A DNA stretch of 64,000 nt. Origin: Cheiracanthium punctorium. Taxonomy: Eukaryota > Arthropoda > Arachnida > Araneae > Cheiracanthiidae. The position numbers were made by a program, and so were the translations under genes. Below the pieces are notes generated by a model. That model saw only the letters and a list, made by a program, of their open reading frames with translations, did not search any database and was not told the DNA's origin. Of the stretch, positions 32,829 through 45,100 are shown piece after piece (the stretch's first letter is position 1; every line of letters starts with the position of its first letter). The stretch lies in assembly GCA_038373885.1 (NCBI GenBank), contig JAWZYV010013006.1:1-64000 (forward strand), read 5' to 3'.

Positions 32829-33047
32829 AGCAGGTCTTTTGTTTACCCCATGGTTTACATTCCCTAATCGATTATTTCGATTCTTAAGAACCGGATAATT
32901 TTTGTAAACATTGCGATCCGTGTTGATTGTTGTGAATCGGTGAATGTTTGGTATTAAAGAAATTCGGAAGCACGTGTTGTAGGGAAATTGAAGTTGTTAT
33001 ATTCATTTTAATTTTATGAAGATTTGATCAATCAAACAAGGAGTTTA

Positions 33048-33150
33048 ATGGCTCTCGGAAAAAATAATCAAGTTGTTCATCGACCAGGACCTTTAAAGCA
33101 AACTAATAAAGCTCACAAAGGAGGAAGAAGTAATGATAAAAAATCGAAAG
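33048..33150 (+). CDS. TSR1: TSR1 coding exon 1
   Basis: Start ATG with G at +4. Encodes MALGKNNQVV then HRPGPLKQ and KAHKGGR, the family signature at the amino end. Donor AAAG|GTAATT, ending in phase 1. Confidence 0.93.
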
Positions 33151-36100
33151 GTAATTATATGCAAATATACAAAATTTGTTTGCTTAAAGCTACCGTCAGT
33201 TTTGTTGATCTCTTAAAATGCGGGAATTTTTTTCAAGTTAATCGTGTGCATGTATTTTACTCAATGCAAAACCATCATTGGTAAAATCATACAAGACGGT
33301 GCCCGCTATGTAAACACGGCGATAGCCGCTGGAGCTTGGCGGTCTCCAAGCACGAGCACTACAGACCTTGGCGCCAAGCTCCAGCATCGTTGGAGCTTGG
33401 CGACCGCCAAGCACCAACGGCTATCGCCGTCTTGTGATGAATAAACACTAGCATATGGGTCATTCCATTTCAAATCAACCAATAAATTCCAAAAATGTCA
33501 CCCACCGTCTCGGATTTCTTTGAAAATTTTTATAAATGTAGCCATTAGTGTTCTAACTAACAATATAAAATTTTACTTCAATATCTCTAATACTTTTTAA
33601 GATAAAAATTATTAAAATAATGGGAAAGTGGCAATAAATGGCGTTTTTGCATACACTTATTTTAATGGTGCTTTTTCAGATAAAAAATCATAACTTTCTT
33701 TATTTTCAATATATTAAAATTGAAATTTATACCAAAATGGTCACAAAGGTTTGGAGATTATAGAAAAAATTAATTTGATAGTGCTGTTTAAAACTGGAAT
33801 CCCCTAAAAATTCATAAACTTTGTTTTTTTTCAAAAAAATTTCATAAAAACAATAATTTTGCAAAAGCTGTTTCAGAAAAAGGCACAGCTCTTAACAAAG
33901 CAAACTATTTTTTTACTTACATGTAAATGCATAAAGTAAGATAATTTAAAATAAAAATGGTGGTATTTTGAGTCCTAATAGGTTAATTTAATTAAAAACC
34001 AAATACTTTGATTTTTCTTAAAATGTTATGCTGCATGCAAATGTTATTATAAAATAATTATTTATTTATTTAATTTTAAAAAGCACTTATTTTATTTAAA
34101 AGTTAATAATGAGTTAGTTATTTTACTTAAAATTTAAATTATTTTGAAATAAATTTTTTTTTTAAACAAAATCGGAAATATATATAGTTAACATGCATCA
34201 AAATTTTTCTAGCTTTTTTTATTGTCAACTACAAATTAAACATTTTTCTTGAGATTCACCTATGTTTTGTAATGATACATTATAACATCTTCTAAAGCTT
34301 CTTGTTTTGAAATTTGTGACAGTTTCATCACTGCCAGTTGCCAGTAGATACATTGTCACTGGTATCACTGACAGTTGATACTTTGTCATCAATCTCAGAA
34401 ATAAGTTTGTTTACGTTCTTCCTACAAAAACTACATATTATTTTGTCCAGGAATCAATTTTTCACAGTTCGGCAATTTGTTAATTACCTCAGATAAATTT
34501 AAATTAATGGTTCTCAAACATTTTTTTCTCTTTCTTTTATGGCACTTAAACGGGTCAAAACATGATGTTTGAAGTATTTCAAATTTATTCAAATAAAATA
34601 ATTTGTGATGTTCACAAATATTAAGTAAAAGCTCAGATTGTACATTACTTCTCAAACTTATTAAGTTCAAGTCTGAAGAGCTTAATAATGCAGAACTTGA
34701 TACAGTTTCTACTTGAGTATAAGTCCTTCTATGACATTCAGTTCCATTTTCTTAGCTAATACTAAAGCACGTTTGGGAATGTTCTGCTGCCATATTAAAT
34801 GGAACTGATATTCAATACTATTAAAAAAAAAAAAAAAAAAAAACATTCTAATTTAAAGTCTTTCAATTAGATAAACAAAAATGAGCTTATATATAAAGCT
34901 GAATAATTTAGCTTTAGATTATTGGTTTAACTCTTTTAAAATAATTTCAACAATCCCAGAGAACATCAAAAACAATTCCAAATTACTCAAAGAATATCTT
35001 CACCTAATCAAAGAAAGGCAAAACTGATTCCAATTCTCAAAGCATCTGACCAAGGAAGAGATATTCACACCTGCAAACAAGAGGGTGACTCATTGGAAGA
35101 GGGGGTGGACCCCACCCCTTTAAGTCCGCTTTCCACATCGAGAGGGAGCCGCTCGCAGCTTGGCCAATTATCACGTGTAAGCAATAAATTTTTCACACTG
35201 CAGAGAAAGAGATATTCCGGACAAAAGGTAATTGGGGACTGTGGATAATATTGTTTGGTTCACACCCCATCTATTGTTCGGTAGAGGACAGCATATGTGT
35301 CACCCAATGTAAAGGCATCTGCCGATAACCAGAGACCGTCGCGGCTACAATGTATTTGAGGGGGATTGGAAGCGGCGACTGGCAGCGACACATGGGGTGT
35401 CCACTACCGAATAATAGATGGGGTGGAAACCACAAGCGTAAAAACCGCAATATTATCTGCGGTCCCCAATTACCTATTGTTCGAAGTGTCTCCCCCTTTC
35501 TTCTGAGTGTGAAAAATTGATTGCTTACAAGTGATAATTGGACAAGCGACCCGCGACGGTCTCTAGATATCGGCAGAGGCCTTAAGACGTGGCCAAATAT
35601 CCTCCTTCAAATACATTGTAGCCGCAGCAATCACTGGGTGTGGGCAATGGCCTTTACTATCTTACACTACTCAGTATCTCCCCCTGCATCTTCTCATATT
35701 ACACCAGCTCCTTACCACACAACAAACAGAAAGCATGTGATCTGATCTAGTTACAGTCCAAAAGCCTATTGACTGAAAAGAGACTACTGTCATAGTTCTT
35801 TTAAACTGATGTAAAAATAAACAAAATTATGATAAAAACAAGTTTTTAATATTGCTTTAATTATAAATCAATATAAATTTTATTTATAAATAAATAATTG
35901 TTTTATATATAAACAATATACAGATATGCTTTCTTCATGCCTCAGGCAATTTACACCCCCCCCCCCCAAAAAAAAAAAAATTACAGAATTGGCGGAGACA
36001 ACATTTAAATTTGAAAATTTTCCAAACATGCAGTACTTAAATTTAACTAAATTTCTTTTTCTGCATGTTTCATTACTGTTCCTAAAAGTGCATAGTACAA

Positions 36101-39100
36101 CTTCTGAAGAGATATTTAAAAAATCTTTGAATCTCTAAATTAGGATAACTTAATTGCATAAAAATAACTTAAAAAGTTGCATCATTTCTGGGGGGGAAAA
36201 AAAAAAACCCAGCCTGTTTCCACTTTTTCTCCCCAACCCCCATTTTTTTATTATTTGTTATTGACACACTCTCTTTTTCCTTTTTCTTGAACTGATTAAA
36301 AAAATACTGATTTAAACATTAATAAACTATTTTAACTTGATTTCCTATGACACACAATTAAATATAAATAAATACCAAGTTTTTAACTGACAGGTGAGGA
36401 GATTCCCATTATAAACAAAGCATTGTCTACATTAAAAATAAATAAAATTAACATTTATATTACTGATCTAAAATAAGTCAGAATGAGTGTAATTCGACTT
36501 GTAGTTGACAATAACAAAAAAAAAAAAAGAAAGAAAAACTTCCAAGTTTTGACACATATTTACTATATGTATAATCAGAGTTTGTTTAAAAAGTTTTATA
36601 TTTTAAAAATAAAAAAATTAAATTTTAAGTAAAATAATTTTAACTCATTATTAACTTTTAAATAAAATAAGCACCTTTTTAAATTAAATAAATAAAAAAT
36701 TATTTTATAATAACATTTGCATGCAGCATAACATTTTAAGAAAAATCATCAAAATATTTGGCTTTTAATTAAATTAACCTATTAGGACTCAAAATACCAC
36801 CGTTTTTATTTTAAATTATCTTACTTTATGCATTTACATGTAAGTAAAAAAATAGTTTGCTTTGTTAAGAGCTGTGCCTTTTTCTGAAACAGCTTTTGCA
36901 AAATTATTGTTTTTATGAAATTTTTTTGAAAAAAAACAAAGTTTATGAATTTTTGGGGGGTTCCAGTTTTAAACAGCACTATCAAATTAATTTTTTCTAT
37001 AATCTCCAAACCTTTGTGACCATTTTGGTATAAACTTCAATTTAATATATTGAAAATAAAGAAAGTTATGATTTTTTATCTGAGAAAGCACCATTAAAAT
37101 AAGTGTATGCAAAAACGCCATTTATGGTCACTTTCCTATTATTTTAACAATTTTTATCTTAAAAAGTATTAGAGATATTGAAGTAAAATTTTACATTGTT
37201 AGTTAGAACACTAATGGCTACATTTATAAAAATTTTCAAAGAAATCCGAGACGGTGGGTGACATGCCCTGGTTGATTTGATATGGAATGACCCATATACC
37301 ACTAAAATGTTTACTAAGAAACAACCAATTCTAAGTAAATGACACTATATAAAACAGTCAAATCCACAACAAATCATTAGAAAAAGTAGATTAAACAAGC
37401 ACTTACCACACTTTTCCCACCTCACTTTTTTGCTGGAAGTACCGGAAACATCCATTACTAACGACGAAATTCCCCGAGACGCTCACTAACTTACGATAAA
37501 TAATCCTTAAAATGGAATCAAAACCACACACACACAAAAAAAAAAACAGAATGCAAACGTAAAACACTCTATCACAATCAAAAAAGCACCAAACTTCAAT
37601 CTTCACGCAATTAGCACTAAATGAAAATTCCACTCTTCAAATACAACGCGTTTAATTCTCAGGACTGCCACTATATTTCTGAAAAAAAAATACCTGACTT
37701 TTCCAGACCAACATGTGATGAAAAAATCCAGACTCTTTTTAAGTTTATGACGTCAACTTTACATGTGTTCTCGATGGGCTCCCTCGAAAATGTGCTAGCG
37801 CTGGCTCCTTTTGCGAGCCCGAAAAAAAAATCAGTGGGTCCGGCCATCGCTTCAGGGGGCCCCCCCAAAAAATGCTAACACTGGCCCCTTTGCGAGACCC
37901 CAAAAAACATCAGTGGGTCTGGCCATCGCTTCAGGGGGCCCCCTCAAAAAAATGCTAACACTGGCCCCTTTGCGAGACCGAAAAAAACATTAGTGGGTCC
38001 GGCCATCGCTTCAGGGGTCCCCCTCTGAAAAATGCTAACGCTGGCCCCTTTGCGAGACCCAAAAAAAAAACATCAGTGGGTCTGGCCATCGCTTCAGGGG
38101 GGCCCTCGCGAAAATATACTAACGCTGGACCCCTTGCAAGACTAAAAAAAAACATCAGTGGGTCTGACTATCGCTTCAGGGGGCCCCCACTCGAAAAAAT
38201 GCTAATGCTGGCCCCTTTCCGAGACCCCCAAAAAACATCAGTGGGTCCAGCCATAGCTTGAGGGGGCCCCCTTGAAAAAATGCTAACACTGGCCCCTTTG
38301 TGAGACCCGAAAAAAAACATCAGTGAGTCCGGCCATCGCTTCAGGGGCCCCTTCTAAAAAATTCTAACACTGGCCCCTTTGTGAGATCAAAAAAACATCA
38401 GTGGGTCCGGCCATCGCTTCAGGGGTCCCCCTCAAAAATATGCTAACGCTATCCCCTTTGCGAGACAAGTTGAAGCAAATTAGAATAGATAGATCACGAA
38501 AAAACGAAAAATAACCATAACACATGTGCACAAACGCAAATTAACAGCTTAATGACGTCAAATTGAGCAAGCGAATTCGTTACATTCATCTGCTTACGTC
38601 ACACAGTAGCTAGAATAAAAAACAACTATTACGAATGCGTGAAAGTGCAAGAAATTTCGGATCTTTCAACAGTTCTAAAATATCCAATTTACAATATTTG
38701 ACGCATTATCATATCCCCGCAAAAAATGTTGCCAAGCTCTACACATTTTTTTTATGGTTGCTAGCCAAAACTACCATCGACAGGGTACTTTTCTCTAGCT
38801 GAACATCATCCACGATGGCGCCAGAACCAAGGGGCACCGGATACGGAACATAGACCCCATCACTTAATCTGCGAATTCTACTTGCTGACTCTACTTCAGT
38901 ATTGTCCGCACTCGAATAATTTTATTGCGATCAAACAAAATATTGCTGAATTCCAGACATTTTGGCTTACTGATAAATTAATGTCGTTTAATTATATTGT
39001 AAGTTTGATATTTTATACTGGATAGTATTGCATGGTCCAAATTTTAAATTTCCAACATTCTTATTGTATTATTGTACAAGCTTATTTTACTGAAAATCTT

Positions 39101-42100
39101 TACAAACGTGTCAGTATATTATTATTTTTATCTGTGCTGTAACGTTTATTACTTAGTGAATTGCTTTCAATTAGAAAGAAAAAGACAGTGGCGGCTCGTG
39201 GGATACAGTAAGTACAGCCGGGCTGCACTTGAAATTATCAGCACATACTTTAAAATAATTTATTCTACTAACTTTCTTAAATTCAGATTAGAAATTATGG
39301 AATTCCTATGGTAAATTAAAAAAAAAAAATCTCAAAAAAAAAAAAAAAAAACATATTGTAGTATTGGCCGGATCGCTCATTCAGAAAAAAACCCCTTTAA
39401 TCTTCCCGCAATTCAACTGCGAAAGTCGTTGGTACAGCCGAGGCCTCCGAGAGAGGAGAAAGATTCTTTCTCCTCTCTCGGAGGCCTCGGTACAGCCCTC
39501 AGCGCTGATTAAGGAATTGGCAGCACCGTTGCCATGGTAACGAGTACGTAAGCAGTTTCTCCGGCTTAGGATAGCATAGGGTGTTTTATAGAGCTGAAGA
39601 TTCCCGGTCGCCAGTCGCCAGCTGGCGACTAAATTCTTTTGTTTGGCCACCAATTAATTCATGCCCAGGCGCCATGCTATAATAATTTTTCGGAAATTTC
39701 CATTCCCCTTTTAAGATGTATTATTATTATTACAGTCAACTCCCGCTAATCCGCGAACGCCTGTAATCCGCGATATATTTCAAATGTAAACAAGCAAGTT
39801 TGTTTACATTTTGAGCGGCATTTGACTGGTAGTATTACTGTAATAGAAGTTATTTGATTGGCTGAATGTTATAAAGACATTTATTAATGCTTTTCCACAG
39901 GTATTTGAAGTAAATAATTTCATACATTTAAGTATATTATGTAATTAAACATACAGAAACTTATATCCTAAGTTACATGTGTTCAGTGAATGGATGTAAA
40001 TAATGAACTGCGAAGCAATGCACCATCCAATAACATCGCTTTACTCTTTCCAGAGACGATTGTAAAGATTGACCGTTGCAATTAAAATTGGCTGAAAATA
40101 TGTAACATGTTTAACTTTAAACGCAAACCGCGATTTGGCAGGCTACCACAGCGCAATTTTCCGATTCTCCCCCCCCCCCCCAACCCACCCTTTCGATCTT
40201 CTGTCTAGCGATTTATTATGCAACAAAAACGTTCTCCACATAACTGCAGTTCTGTAGGAAGAAAGAAAGAAAGAAAAGCATAAACAGACCACATGGCCTC
40301 TGTCTTTGTTTACATTTAACTGCCAGAGGAGCACCAGCGGAAATAATGAATCATCAGCACTTGAAATGTAATGCATGTGTGTGTAAAGAGGATAACACTC
40401 TTTTCCTCTTTAAAGTTGGTATAATAGCATAGAATATTTTTACATAACGAGAAACCAAAAATTACCTCGCAAGATTGAAAATTAATGTAATACTGAGATA
40501 TCAGATATACAAATGATGCACCGCATGCCCCCCCCCCCCTTTCGCGATCGGCCAGTGAAATTCCCTCCTTTCTGATTGAGCTTGTTTAGTTTATAATAGA
40601 TATATTTAGTTAAAAACGGTGTTTCAAAGAAATTGAAAACAACAAAAACAGCTGCCCTTAAAAAAAATTGTTTCTTTGTTGAAAAACTTCCAGATTTGGG
40701 GGCCTCTACTGTACTATTACTTTTGAAGAAGGGTTAGCTCTGGAAGACAAGTATTTAAACATTTTGCAAAAGCAATCATTTGGCAGTGACCAAGAGTTAC
40801 TGACAATTAGAAGGCTTCAGGACAAAATTTCTGAAGAAAAATTAAATCTCTTAAACAAATTACAATCACTGCAATATTTGAAAAAATGAAAAATAAATAA
40901 AAAATTTAGAGATAATTTATTCTTTTATTTTTGTATTAGTGATTGTATTTAATATTAAAAATAGTGTTTTAGTTCAGCAGCATAAATATTTTCTTTCATC
41001 AGCTCTTTAGTAAATTCTCTGTAAATTTAATTGTATTTATTGTATTTATATTGAAATTTAATTGGGTTTTTATTCAACAGCATATGCATTTTCTTTCATC
41101 ATTTCCTATTTGTTTACAGTAAATTGACTATAATTTAAAGGGAAATTCTAAATATAAAAATGTAAACAAAAAAAATGACCTATAATCCACAAAATCCTGT
41201 AATCCGCACAACCCTTGGTCCCAGTGAGTGCAGATTAGAGGGAGTTGACTGTATTACCATATTTGGTTTAGATGCTGCATGTGCATTTGAGGAATGGACA
41301 CTTGCTAAACATATCCTTAAGAACCAGTCAGGATCACAGACTTTAACCGAATTGCTTATGAATTTCGTCATCTCCAAACTTAATCTGCTTCAATGTTCTT
41401 AGGGATGTTGTGACCATTTTGTTAACAGTTTCTCCATCAAATGCTCTCCATCAATGTGTGTTTTCTGCATTAAAGAATACTTTAGGAGAGAAATACCTAT
41501 CAATGGAACAAAAAACTACTGAAAATAGGCTTATAATTTATGCATAAAATTGTGATGGAATGGCACCATCCTACCAAGACGACCAAATTTGATTAAAAAA
41601 AATGACACATTCTTCTGTAATTTAGTTAATAAATGCTGTGAATAATATTTTTTTTTTTTCAGATTTAGTGTTTGGAGATAAATGTATATGCTATTGCTAT
41701 ATAAATGATACCATAAGCTTAAAATTCCCAACCATTTATATTTCTTGGTTATCATAACTTGCACCTTGCATTAGTCACTTAAAAATAGATTTTCTTTTTT
41801 AAATGTATTTAATTATCGCTATGTTATCTATTATTACCACTCACTCCGTCTCTCTATATATACAGTAGATATGCTCTAAAGCTTCAGTGCAAGCAAATAA
41901 AATAGATATCAACTATGTGCATACTTATAGCCAATGTGCTAAAGATTGCGGTAAGTACTGGCTCCTAGATGAAATTGATTTAGGAGCCAGTGGCCACTAC
42001 GTAAAAATGGGAATCTTCAGCATTAGTGTTTTAGCTAAGACACAGCCGAAGAAAGGTTTTCTGTCTTTTGCAGCAGTTGTGAATTCGATGAACTGATTGG

Positions 42101-45100
42101 CTCGGACGAGAAGTGAGGGAGAGAATAAAGACACAGAATATATGTTCTAGCCCAGCGTTTCTCAACCTGAGGGGGGCGCGCCCCCCGCAGAACGTTTGCA
42201 GGGGGGGCAGGGGCGTGCCAAGGGAAGGTTAGGGGGGTCATAAACCCCCCCCCCCCATGAGAAATTTTTTGCCACACAAAATGTATATTCTTCACTACAT
42301 TATCACACATATGTATACATATATATGAGTTGCAGTAGTCGTAACCCCCCCCCATGAAAAATTTCTGGCTACGCCCCTGAGGGGGGGGGGCGAGAAAAAC
42401 TATAGAGCAAGTAGTGATGCATGTTTTTAAAAAATCATCTTATTTATTCTCATTTTTACTCAAAAATATATCCATTTTCGCTTAAAATGTTCATTATTAA
42501 AGATTAAAAAACTCAATGTATGCTGAAAAATGTGAGGGGGGGGGAGCGCCACTGTAAGTTAGCCTTTGTTGGGGGGGGCACGACGTTAAAAGGTTGAGAA
42601 CCGCTGTTCTAGCCCATTCTAACGGAAACAATAGTTTTTTTTTTTTTTTGTCTGGGAAGGTTGAAAGTTTTTAGCCTTATTTGTTACTGTGTCCATGTGT
42701 TATTGGAATCTATGATTTAACCGTTTTGAAACATGGAGCCCCGTTATTATCCAGTTTGCGTCTTGCTTGAAACTCCGTTTAACACATGGAAAGAAGATAA
42801 TAAACGACAACCACTAAAAGAAAATAGACCGACACCAAAATTGTCCATTCATAAGAAAAAAGCAGGTTCGTCTCAGCATGGTCGTAGCTTCCATTTCTCA
42901 TGATATGCACTATTCTCGTGGCTATGGGGCAGTTTTTATTTACAAAAAAATGTTTTGTTGGCCGTGTTTAATTGTTGAGATAAAAAAGACCGTTTGGAAT
43001 GGTACTGGATAGGATGGATTAACCACCATCACACGAGCACGTAAAACACATGAAAGCTCAATCGAGCATTTAAAAAATTCTTTAAAATTTAAGGAGTTGA
43101 TAAGAAGTGGGAGCTAAATTGCTGACGCATTAAAGGAAAACTCTCGACTTTATATTGCTGAATTTATCAAGAAGGTAAGCCTGAATAGACGCTTCATGCA
43201 ATTACCCATCAAAGCAGTATTGTTTTTAAGTAAGCAAGAACTGGCATTAAGAGGACATGGCGAGCGAGAAAATTCTTTAAACATGGGGAATTTTAAAGAG
43301 CTTTTAAAATTAATGATATCTGAATTAAAACAACGCCTTTTTATGAGGACATCACTGACTGATTCGCAAGTTTAAAAGAAAAGAGGATTGATTTGACTTA
43401 TAAAAAATAAGTAAGTTTTCTTTTTCTTTTTTTTTTTTTTTCTTCTTTTCTTCTCAAGTTATCATTACAAAAGAAAATTCTCAGGAAACTTCGAATCAGA
43501 CACGGATTAATGCAATTTTGAGGATAGGAGCGGCTGGTTGAAATTTATGTTCATTTTATGGAAGTAAAATAGCATCTCTTACATTTTTATGTAATTTTCT
43601 TTTTTTTTTTTTTATCCTGGGTGAGGACTTAATCCGCCAGCTTTCGAATTCAGTAACAAAGATTTTCCATTCCTGGAGGGGGTGAGGGTCATATGTTTCC
43701 GGCTGCACTAACATTTTTGACCACGGGCCACCACTGGAAAAGACCATTTGAAACCTTTTTAGCAGGTTTGACTATTTTGACCAGTTCTGGACAGTAAAAT
43801 CACAATTTTTATGCTCTGTCCTGTTCCAAATCAGCTTTGACTGGTTAAAGTTACTACTCTGAAATAATAATCACTACACTTGCACATTCTGATATGACTC
43901 ATGTCGTGCACTTTCATTTTTGATGTACAAAAAACAAATTGTGTTGCTCTGTTTGACTTGCAAAAGTTAATTGAATATAATATTCTACTCTCTATCTTAA
44001 ATATTTATTCTGCAAGTAAAATGATGAAATTATGTTATTGTATCTATTTTAGGTAAAGTAGATGTCAAAGTTTTAACTCAAAGCAAAAAACATGATTTAA
44101 AGAGGAAAGAACGTAAAAACAGAGTAAGTCATATACTACACAATAATATTTTTATGCATTTGAATTTCTTTGCTTGTATTATATTTAAGTATTTGATCTT
44201 TGGAACAGATTTAGTATTGGTTCTCTTGGCAATTTTTTGAGTTGGTGATAAAACCTTGTCGCAACCCCAGTTTGCCTCACTGATGCCGATTGTAAACAAC
44301 ATGGTGCTGATTTCCGAGATGTTTGACAGCCCTTGCTCATTGACTTTGCTTATAATTTTTTTAATGCCTTTTACAAATGTTTTAGTGAAATGTATTGTTT
44401 TTTAAACCGATTTTAAGCTTACTTGTACATATAAAGCTTTGGTTTAGCAAAATTTAATGAACTTTTATATGAGGGGGTGCTCTTCCTCCCCTCAACCCCC
44501 CAGTTCTCTTTTAAGTAAAATAAATTTAATAATACAAACAAGTACTGTTTTAAAGACATAATACCTTTCAAAAATAACATAAAAAAAGACATTATAAAAT
44601 TAAAATATGTTTCAATTGCCAAAAAAGACTAATACTAAAGCTGTGCCATAACTTTTTAAAAGAAATTTATTTGATTTAAAACAAAAAAATTAAATGGTAC
44701 TGTACCTAGGTTCAGCAATTACGTAAATCAAAAAGAGATGAAATACTTATGCAGAAAAGGGGTTTTGGAAGTACCAATAGTTCACCTATAATTGGAGTAA
44801 GTATGTTTTATGTATGTAATTTTGTATACTAATGCAATTATAATAATTTCATTTTATCAATCCTTTCATAAGACTTAATTTTTAATTCAAAGTTATTTTT
44901 GATAAACTGGCTGGTAGTGACAGCCTTATGGTAAAGGTTTTATTAATGCCTGTTTTATATTGCTTAAAATTTTTATCTAATTTGAAATTTTAAGGTTGCT
45001 TTCCAAGTGTCGAACAAAAAAAAATGCTTATAGATCTTACCTTGACTTTTAAAGTCTCAAATACTGAATATTGTCCAACATGAGTATTATTGGTAGTTTC

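Larger units (their letters stand above)
33456..37294 (-). mobile_element. DNA transposon with ~0.8-kb terminal inverted repeats
   Basis: Left arm 33456-34240 and right arm about 36495-37294 are inverted copies along nearly their whole length, with few substitutions and small indels. The ends are TGGGTCATTCCATTTCAAAT and its complement, with TA on both sides (33454-33455 and 37295-37296). The core carries a minus-strand protein remnant (34330-34670) and a fold-back region (35164-35625). The superfamily is not identified. Confidence 0.75.
39186..43736 (+). mobile_element. hAT transposon of DUF4371/ZMYM1 type, with nested insertions
   Basis: Left end CAGTGGCGGCTCGTGG, right end CCACGGGCCACCACTG. 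Flanks GAAAAAGA and GAAAAGAC look like an aged 8-bp duplication. It contains a DUF4371-type protein fragment near the right end. Nested in it are a perfect palindrome (39438-39490), a pogo-like element (39733-41251) and a MITE holding another MITE (42153-42606). Wholly within TSR1 intron 1. Confidence 0.7.

Noticed and set aside
33024..33047. Upstream start of TSR1
   Set aside because: The frame extends upstream only through a TTG codon. The first ATG is at 33048 and fits the family start.
37621..38261. Several open frames of 60-85 codons
   Set aside because: They run through the GC-rich minisatellite and reflect its period and composition.
37795..38467. CRISPR-like regular repeat array
   Set aside because: Units are contiguous ~80-bp tandem copies without unique spacers, in a eukaryotic intron. 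It is a minisatellite.
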